Shown: positions 44,249-49,188 of the stretch, piece after piece | Layout of the letters: each line of letters opens with the position of its first letter | How positions within the stretch are numbered: the first letter of the stretch is position 1 | NCBI RefSeq assembly: GCF_904848665.1 | Contig: NZ_CAJHCQ010000035.1 | Span: forward strand, 1-49,188 | Direction: 5' to 3' | DNA from: Paraburkholderia hiiakae | GTDB lineage: Bacteria; Pseudomonadota; Gammaproteobacteria; Burkholderiales; Burkholderiaceae | Length of the DNA: 49,188 nt | Position numbers and translations under genes: made by a program | Notes under the pieces: model-generated | Seen by the model: only the letters and a program-made list of their open reading frames with translations | The model's database searches: none | Told to the model about the DNA's origin: nothing

Positions 44249-46660
44249 ATGAATCCCCATTCCGAACGTGGCGACGCCACGCCTGTCGTGAGCACGCGCG
44301 CCGATTTTCCGGCGAACTCCGGGTCGCGGCTCGAGCGCCTCATCTTCAATAATCGCCTGTGGATCGTGGCCGTCTGTCTCGTGCTGACGGCGCTGCTCGG
44401 CTACCAGGCCACGAAGTCCCATGTGAGCGCGAGCTACGAGCGGATGATGCCGCAGTCGAGCCCCTTCATCCGCAACTACCTCGACAACATCGACTCGCTG
44501 CGCTCGCTCGGCAACTCGGTGCGCGTGGTCGTCGAGAACCGCAACGGCAGCATCTACGATCCGCAGTATCTGAAGGTGCTTCGCGAGGTCAACGACAGGA
44601 TCTACCTGCTGCCCGGCGTGGATCGCGCCTTCGTCAAATCGCTGTGGATGCCAGTGGTGCGCTGGACCGAGGTGACGGAGGCGGGCTTTCAGGGCGGTCC
44701 GGTCATGCCCGACGACTACGACGGCTCGGCCGCGAGCCTCGCGAAGCTGCGCCAGAACGTGGCGCGCGCGGGCATTACGGGTTCGCTCGTGGGCGACGAC
44801 CTGCGCTCGAGCACGATCTTCGTGCCGCTGCTCGACCGCTATGCCGATACCGGCCAGCCGTTCGACGCGCGCGCGCTGCATGACTCGCTCGAGCAGATCC
44901 GTCACGACTTCGCCCACGACGGCATCGACATTCACGTGATCGGCTTCGCCGAGCTGGTTGGCGACCTGATTCATGGACTCATGGAGGTCGCGGTCTATTT
45001 CGCCGCCGCGGCGGCGATCGCGATGGCCGTGATCTACGGCTATACGCGCTGCGCTCGCAGCACGGCGCTCGTGATCGGCTGCTCGCTGGTAGCCGTCGTC
45101 TGGCAACTCGGCATCGTGCGGCTTCTCGGCGTCGATCTCGACCCGTATTCGATACTCGTGCCGTTCCTGATCTTCGCGATCGGCGTCTCGCACGGCGCGC
45201 AGAAGATGAACGGCATCATGCAGGACATCGGGCGCGGCACGCACCGCTACGTTGCCGCGCGGTACACGTTCCGCCGGCTCTTTCTCGCGGGATTGACGGC
45301 GTTGCTCGCGGACGCAGTCGGCTTCGCGGTGCTGATGCTGATCGACATCCCCGTGATTCGCGGGCTGGCGGTCGCGGCGAGCGTCGGCGTGGCTGTGCTG
45401 ATCTTCACGAACCTCGTGTTCCTGCCGGTCATGCTGTCGTACACGGGAGTGAGCGCGGCGGCGGCCGCGCGCAGCCTGCACGCGGCCGCGGGGCGGCATC
45501 TGCTCGCCACGCTGCTCGTGCCGTTCACGCGGCGCGCGCCGGCGTGCGTTGCCGTACTCGTTGCCGGCGCGCTGATGGCGGGCGGCCTGCTGGTGGGCGA
45601 GCATCTGAAGATCGGCGATCTCGATCCGGGTGCGCCCGAGTTGCGCGCCAACTCGCGCTATAACCTCGACAACGCTTATGTCACGAGCCACTACCGGCTT
45701 TCGACCGACCAGTTCGCCGTGATCGTGAAGACGCCGCCGGGTGGCGTGAACGACTACCGCACGCTGATGGAGATGGACAACCTCGAGCAGATCCTGCGCG
45801 ACGTGAGCGGCGTGCAGACCACGATGTCGATCAGCGGCGTGAGCCGCCGCAACACGGCGGCCGGTTTCGAAGGCGACCCGCGCTGGATGACGATCAGCCG
45901 CGACCCGTTCGTCTCCACCGATGCGGTCAACAACGCCTATGTCGCGAATCCCGAGCTGGTGAACGGCGCGCGCTCGGTCGCGCCCGTGATTGCGTTCCTC
46001 GCCGACCACAAGGCCAAGACGCTCGAACAGGTGGTGAACGCCGTGGAAGGCTTCGCCGCGCAGCACGATACCGCGAAGCTGCAGTTCCTGCCCGCGGCGG
46101 GCAGTGCGGGCATCGAGGCGGCCACGAATATCGCGGTCGAAAAGGCCAATCGCACGATGCTGCTGCTCGTCTACGCGGCCGTGATCGCCCTCTGTTTCGT
46201 GACGTTCAGGAACTGGCGGGCCGTGGTCGTGGCAGTCGTGCCGCTCGCGCTCACGTCGATTCTGTGCGAGGCGCTGATGGTCGCGCTCGGCATTGGCGTA
46301 AAGGTCGCGACGCTGCCCGTCACGGCGCTCGGCGTGGGCATCGGCGTGGACTACGCGCTGTACCTCGTAAGCGTGCAACTCGCGCTGCAACGCCGCGGCG
46401 CGACGCTCGAAGCCGCGTATCGCGAGGCGCTTGGATTCACCGGCAAGGTGATCGCGCTGATCGGCGTGACGCTCGCCGCGGCCGTCGTCACGTGGGCGTG
46501 GTCGCCGATCAAGTTCCAGGCCGACATGGGCATCCTGCTGACGTTCATGTTCGTCTGGAACATGGTGGGCGCGCTGATTCTCATCCCCGCGCTTTCGCAC
46601 TTCCTTCTCAATCGCGCGAGCGCGAAGCGCACGACCTGCGCCCACGCACTGGCGAAGTGA
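44249..46660 (+). CDS. MMPL/RND-family transporter
   Basis: The 803-aa inner-membrane protein has an N-terminal helix (LWIVAVCLVLTALLGYQ) and a large periplasmic domain. A block of helices follows (from GLMEVAVYFAAAAAIAMAV, including FAIGVSHGAQKMNGI). A second periplasmic domain and a final helix block (TMLLLVYAAVIALCFV onward, with LGVGIGVDYALYLVSVQ) complete the internally repeated RND layout. MMPL proteins move lipids or hydrophobic molecules using the proton gradient. With the barrel, DUF1329 carrier and propeller upstream it makes a complete envelope-spanning system. The start at 44249 is preferred over an upstream in-frame ATG because it is preceded by AAAGAGA. It is the last gene of the operon. 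Confidence 0.93.
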   Translation: MNPHSERGDATPVVSTRADFPANSGSRLERLIFNNRLWIVAVCLVLTALLGYQATKSHVSASYERMMPQSSPFIRNYLDNIDSLRSLGNSVRVVVENRNGSIYDPQYLKVLREVNDRIYLLPGVDRAFVKSLWMPVVRWTEVTEAGFQGGPVMPDDYDGSAASLAKLRQNVARAGITGSLVGDDLRSSTIFVPLLDRYADTGQPFDARALHDSLEQIRHDFAHDGIDIHVIGFAELVGDLIHGLMEVAVYFAAAAAIAMAVIYGYTRCARSTALVIGCSLVAVVWQLGIVRLLGVDLDPYSILVPFLIFAIGVSHGAQKMNGIMQDIGRGTHRYVAARYTFRRLFLAGLTALLADAVGFAVLMLIDIPVIRGLAVAASVGVAVLIFTNLVFLPVMLSYTGVSAAAAARSLHAAAGRHLLATLLVPFTRRAPACVAVLVAGALMAGGLLVGEHLKIGDLDPGAPELRANSRYNLDNAYVTSHYRLSTDQFAVIVKTPPGGVNDYRTLMEMDNLEQILRDVSGVQTTMSISGVSRRNTAAGFEGDPRWMTISRDPFVSTDAVNNAYVANPELVNGARSVAPVIAFLADHKAKTLEQVVNAVEGFAAQHDTAKLQFLPAAGSAGIEAATNIAVEKANRTMLLLVYAAVIALCFVTFRNWRAVVVAVVPLALTSILCEALMVALGIGVKVATLPVTALGVGIGVDYALYLVSVQLALQRRGATLEAAYREALGFTGKVIALIGVTLAAAVVTWAWSPIKFQADMGILLTFMFVWNMVGALILIPALSHFLLNRASAKRTTCAHALAK

Positions 46661-46737
46661 TGCGCGCCGCGCGTGGCGCGGCTACCCCTCCTGCGCGGGC
46701 TCCCGCCCCAAAAAGCACGGCCCGCGCGCAGCCCGCA

Positions 46738-46760
46738 GCCCCCCAAAATGGGCGGGGGGC
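46738..46760. repeat. C-run/G-run hairpin element after the transporter gene
   Basis: A perfect 7-bp stem GCCCCCC/GGGGGGC (46738-46744 with 46754-46760) has a 9-nt loop. It is in the gap between the transporter operon and the etf operon, without a T tract. Confidence 0.55.
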
Positions 46761-46934
46761 AATCTCCCTCGATTCCCCTATTCTGGAACCGTGCCGCTCC
46801 CGTTGCGGCAAATGAGTTCCGCCGCGCTCGCGCAGCACGTGAGCGGTGATGCGTATCCGAATGCGACGCTGTGCGATATCGGTTGCCGCATTGCGCCAGG
46901 CGCTCGACAAGATCAAGCGGTAAAGGAGAAAGAG

Positions 46935-47684
46935 GTGAAGGTTCTGGTGGCAGTCAAGCGCGTCGTGGACGCGAATGTGAAGGTCGGCGTGAAATCCGAT
47001 GGCACGGGCGTCGATATCGCCAACGTGAAAATGTCGATGAATCCGTTCGACGAAATCGCTGTTGAGGAAGCGGTGCGGTTGAAGGAGGCCGGCGTGGCCA
47101 CCGAGGTGATCGCCGTTTCGTGCGGTGTTTCGCAGGCCCAGGAAACGTTACGCACCGCGCTGGCCATCGGCGCGGATCGTGCGGTGCTCGTGGAGTCTGC
47201 GATTGAATTGCAGCCGTTGGCTGTCGCGAAGCTCCTGAAGGCGCTGGTCGACAAGGAACAGGCGCAGCTCGTGATCCTCGGCAAGCAGGCCATCGACGAC
47301 GATTCGAACCAGACCGGCCAGATGCTCGCCGCGCTGGCTGGATTGCCGCAAGCCACGTATGCCTCGAAGGTTGTGGTCGCGGACGGCAGAGCCACCGTAT
47401 CGCGTGAAGTGGATGGCGGCGCGGAAACGCTGTCTTTGAAGCTCCCCGCCGTGGTGACGACCGATCTGCGCCTGAACGAGCCGCGCTACGTCACGCTGCC
47501 GAACATCATGAAGGCGAAGAAGAAGCCGCTCGAAACGCTCAAGCCGGAAGACCTGGGCGTTGACGTCACGCCGCGCCTGAAGACGCTGAAGGTTGTCGAG
47601 CCGCCCAAGCGTAGCGCAGGCGTGAAGGTGCCGGACGTGAAGACGCTGGTCGAGAAGCTGAAGACGGAAGCCAAGGTGCTGTAA
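46935..47684 (+). CDS. etfB: electron transfer flavoprotein beta subunit
   Basis: The 249-aa protein begins VKVLVAVKRVVDANVKV from a GTG codon and shows the ETF-beta AMP-binding pattern SMNPFDEIAVEEAVRLKEAG. ILGKQAIDDDSNQTGQMLAALAGLPQ matches the family signature. It forms a heterodimer with etfA that accepts electrons from acyl-CoA dehydrogenases and hands them to ETF:ubiquinone oxidoreductase. The GTG at 46935 was chosen because it gives the standard 249-aa length and has AAAGGAGAAAGAG directly upstream; an upstream ATG would add an unrelated tail. It is 15 bp before etfA. Confidence 0.96.
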   Translation: MKVLVAVKRVVDANVKVGVKSDGTGVDIANVKMSMNPFDEIAVEEAVRLKEAGVATEVIAVSCGVSQAQETLRTALAIGADRAVLVESAIELQPLAVAKLLKALVDKEQAQLVILGKQAIDDDSNQTGQMLAALAGLPQATYASKVVVADGRATVSREVDGGAETLSLKLPAVVTTDLRLNEPRYVTLPNIMKAKKKPLETLKPEDLGVDVTPRLKTLKVVEPPKRSAGVKVPDVKTLVEKLKTEAKVL

Positions 47685-47699
47685 GGAGAGCAGACGAAA

Positions 47700-48641
47700 A
47701 TGACGAATCTGGTCAATCTGGTAATAGCTGAACACGACAATCACTCGATCAAGGCCGCGACGCTGAACACCGTCGCAGCGGCACAGAAAATTGGCGGCGA
47801 CGTGCACGTGCTGGTCGCGGGCCACAATGCCCAGGCCGCAGCGGACGCAGCAGCGAAGATCGCAGGCGTGGCGAAGGTGCTGCTCGCCGATGCGCCGCAA
47901 CTCGAGCAAGGTCTTGCAGAGAACGTCGAAGCGACGGTTATTGCGATCGCCAAGAACTACTCGCACATCCTCGCTCCGGCAACGGCTGCGGGCAAGAACG
48001 TCACGCCGCGTATCGCCGCGAAGCTCGACGTCGCGCAGATCAGCAACATCACCGCCGTGGACGCGCCGGACACGTTCGAGCGTCCGATCTACGCGGGCAA
48101 TGCGATCGCGACGGTGCAGTCGGTCGATCCCGTCAAGGTCATCACGGTCCGCACGACCGCGTTTGACCCCGTTGCAGCCGAAGGCGGCAGCGCAGCGATC
48201 GAGAAGCTCGAAGCGGCAGCAGACAGTGGCCTGACGCAGTTCGTCGGCCGTGAAGTCACGAAGCTCGACCGTCCGGAACTCACGAGCGCGAAGATCATCG
48301 TCTCGGGTGGCCGGGGCCTGGGCAGTGGCGAGAACTACACGAAGGTTCTGGAACCGCTCGCCGACAAGCTCAACGCCGCGCTCGGCGCCTCGCGCGCAGC
48401 AGTGGATGCGGGCTACGTGCCGAACGACTACCAGGTCGGTCAGACCGGCAAGATCGTCGCGCCGCAACTGTATGTGGCAGTCGGCATCTCGGGCGCGATC
48501 CAGCATCTGGCCGGGATGAAGGACTCGAAGGTGATCGTCGCGATCAACAAGGACGAAGAAGCGCCGATTTTCAGCGTGGCCGATTATGGCCTCGTGGGCG
48601 ACCTGTTCACGGTCGTGCCGGAACTCGCCGAAGTCGTTTGA
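47700..48641 (+). CDS. etfA: electron transfer flavoprotein alpha subunit (FAD-binding)
   Basis: The 313-aa protein has the FAD-binding C-terminal domain typical of ETF-alpha, including VSGGRGLGSGENYTKVLEP. The later segment GQTGKIVAPQLYVAVGISG and the downstream KVIVAINKDEEAPIF complete the signature. It holds the redox-active FAD of the ETF dimer. AAGGAGA precedes the ATG, with 15 bp from etfB. The gene pair would serve the four acyl-CoA dehydrogenases of the neighbouring island as well as general fatty-acid oxidation. Confidence 0.97.
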   Translation: MTNLVNLVIAEHDNHSIKAATLNTVAAAQKIGGDVHVLVAGHNAQAAADAAAKIAGVAKVLLADAPQLEQGLAENVEATVIAIAKNYSHILAPATAAGKNVTPRIAAKLDVAQISNITAVDAPDTFERPIYAGNAIATVQSVDPVKVITVRTTAFDPVAAEGGSAAIEKLEAAADSGLTQFVGREVTKLDRPELTSAKIIVSGGRGLGSGENYTKVLEPLADKLNAALGASRAAVDAGYVPNDYQVGQTGKIVAPQLYVAVGISGAIQHLAGMKDSKVIVAINKDEEAPIFSVADYGLVGDLFTVVPELAEVV

Positions 48642-48703
48642 GCGTCTGACGCTGCGCAGGCGATGCAAGTGCAAACGGGCAGGAAAACAGGCAGGAGAAG
48701 TTG

Positions 48704-48991
48704 ATGGCTGCGCGGGAAAGATCGTTGCGCCACGTTGTGGAGTCGTGGCTCGGCACGCAGGAGGCCGGGCATATCCGCGTGACTCGCTTTAGTCATACGC
48801 GCAGGAAACTGTGGCGCTACGTGTGCGTCGAAGCGAGCCGCGAGCGCGGCAAGCTGTCCATCGTGTTCTTCCGTCACGACGACGGCTCATGGTGCGTTTT
48901 CCCGCCTGCGCCACGCAGTCCCGTGATGGGCGCGGCGATGGAGACCCATGCCTCGCTGCGACGACCGTTCGCGCTCGCCTGCGAGCCGTAA
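48704..48991 (+). CDS. unknown small protein (95 aa) between etfA and ETF:QO genes
   Basis: The ORF has a strong ribosome binding site (GCAGGAGAA) before ATG 48704. Its protein is basic, starts MAARERSLRHVVESWLG and contains HIRVTRFSHTRRKLWRYVCVEASRE and SIVFFRHDDGSWCVFPPAP. The strand pattern suggests a small beta-rich domain. No family was recognised. Its position, 62 bp after etfA and 45 bp before the next gene, suggests co-expression with the electron-transfer genes. Confidence 0.75.
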   Translation: MAARERSLRHVVESWLGTQEAGHIRVTRFSHTRRKLWRYVCVEASRERGKLSIVFFRHDDGSWCVFPPAPRSPVMGAAMETHASLRRPFALACEP

Positions 48992-49036
48992 GCGGAGACC
49001 GCGCGCAGTGGATAACAAAATTGGAGACGTACGGCA

Positions 49037-49188
49037 GTGTGCATTTCGACAGTGACTGAGGACGACTTCGCGCCGCAACGCGAGTCGATGGAATACGACG
49101 TGGTGATCGTGGGTGGTGGCCCCGCCGGGCTGTCCGCCGCGATCCGCCTGAAGCAGCTGGCCGCGGAGAAAGGCGCTGAAATCGGCGT
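49037..49188 (+). CDS. electron transfer flavoprotein:ubiquinone oxidoreductase, N-terminal part (runs off the window)
   Basis: The visible 50 residues include ESMEYDVVIVGGGPAGLSA, the FAD-binding Rossmann motif GxGxxG of this family, followed by AIRLKQLAAEKGAEIG. The membrane-associated enzyme takes electrons from ETF and reduces ubiquinone. GGAGA nine bases before GTG 49037 supports a GTG start. GTG 49052 and ATG 49088 are in frame, but ATG 49088 lies inside the conserved N-terminus. The gene is cut by the window edge, so the C-terminal quinone and iron-sulfur domains are not seen. Confidence 0.9.
   Translation, partial: MCISTVTEDDFAPQRESMEYDVVIVGGGPAGLSAAIRLKQLAAEKGAEIG

Noticed and set aside
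44177..46645. An 822-codon minus-strand frame opposite the MMPL transporter
   Set aside because: Its His/Arg-rich sequence is the antisense of transmembrane codons. The plus-strand protein has the full RND layout.

Overview
The window is GC-rich DNA from a Burkholderiales bacterium, most likely Burkholderia sensu lato (Paraburkholderia or Caballeronia-like). This is inferred from the general porin with its QSSVTLYG mature start and terminal Phe, the style of the etfB-etfA-ETF:quinone oxidoreductase locus, and codon use. No rRNA, tRNA, CRISPR array, insertion sequence or phage gene was found.

Region 1 (1-11.8 kb) is a mosaic of small units. It holds a tiny membrane protein, a B12-binding radical SAM enzyme, a porin preceded by an orphan terminator and a possible small RNA, a GNAT acetyltransferase, a tatABC operon headed by a twin-arginine epoxide hydrolase, and a divergent DJ-1/PfpI and MocR pair. 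Three intergenic stretches of 680-970 bp hold no recognisable gene and look partly decayed.

Region 2 (11.8-46.7 kb) is a large acyl-CoA catabolic island in alternating transcription units. It carries four acyl-CoA dehydrogenases (two of about 380 aa, two of 600-620 aa), three stand-alone crotonases, an alpha-methylacyl-CoA racemase, an SCP2-type thiolase, a classical thiolase, a FadB/FadJ-like fusion, an HSD17B4-like dehydrogenase, two paralogous AMP-forming acyl-CoA ligases, a metallo-beta-lactamase-fold hydrolase, a flavodoxin-fold oxidoreductase and a MalT-like LuxR regulator. An extracytoplasmic Cys-type sulfatase is paired with a membrane-anchored formylglycine-generating enzyme. The island ends with an envelope module: DUF1302, DUF1329, a YCF48-like beta-propeller and an MMPL/RND transporter. 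Racemase, SCP2 thiolase and HSD17B4-like dehydrogenase together suggest oxidation of a methyl-branched or sterol/isoprenoid-like acyl chain. The sulfatase suggests that the compound may arrive as a sulfate ester. No ring-cleavage genes are present. The substrate is inference.

Region 3 (46.9 kb to the end) is the electron-transfer flavoprotein locus: etfB, etfA, a small unknown gene and the start of ETF:ubiquinone oxidoreductase. It would carry electrons from the acyl-CoA dehydrogenases to the quinone pool.

The most unusual non-coding signals are a family of C-run/G-run hairpins at operon boundaries in region 2, a nested-repeat leader before the sulfatase, and a G-quadruplex-capable sequence before the DUF1302 operon.
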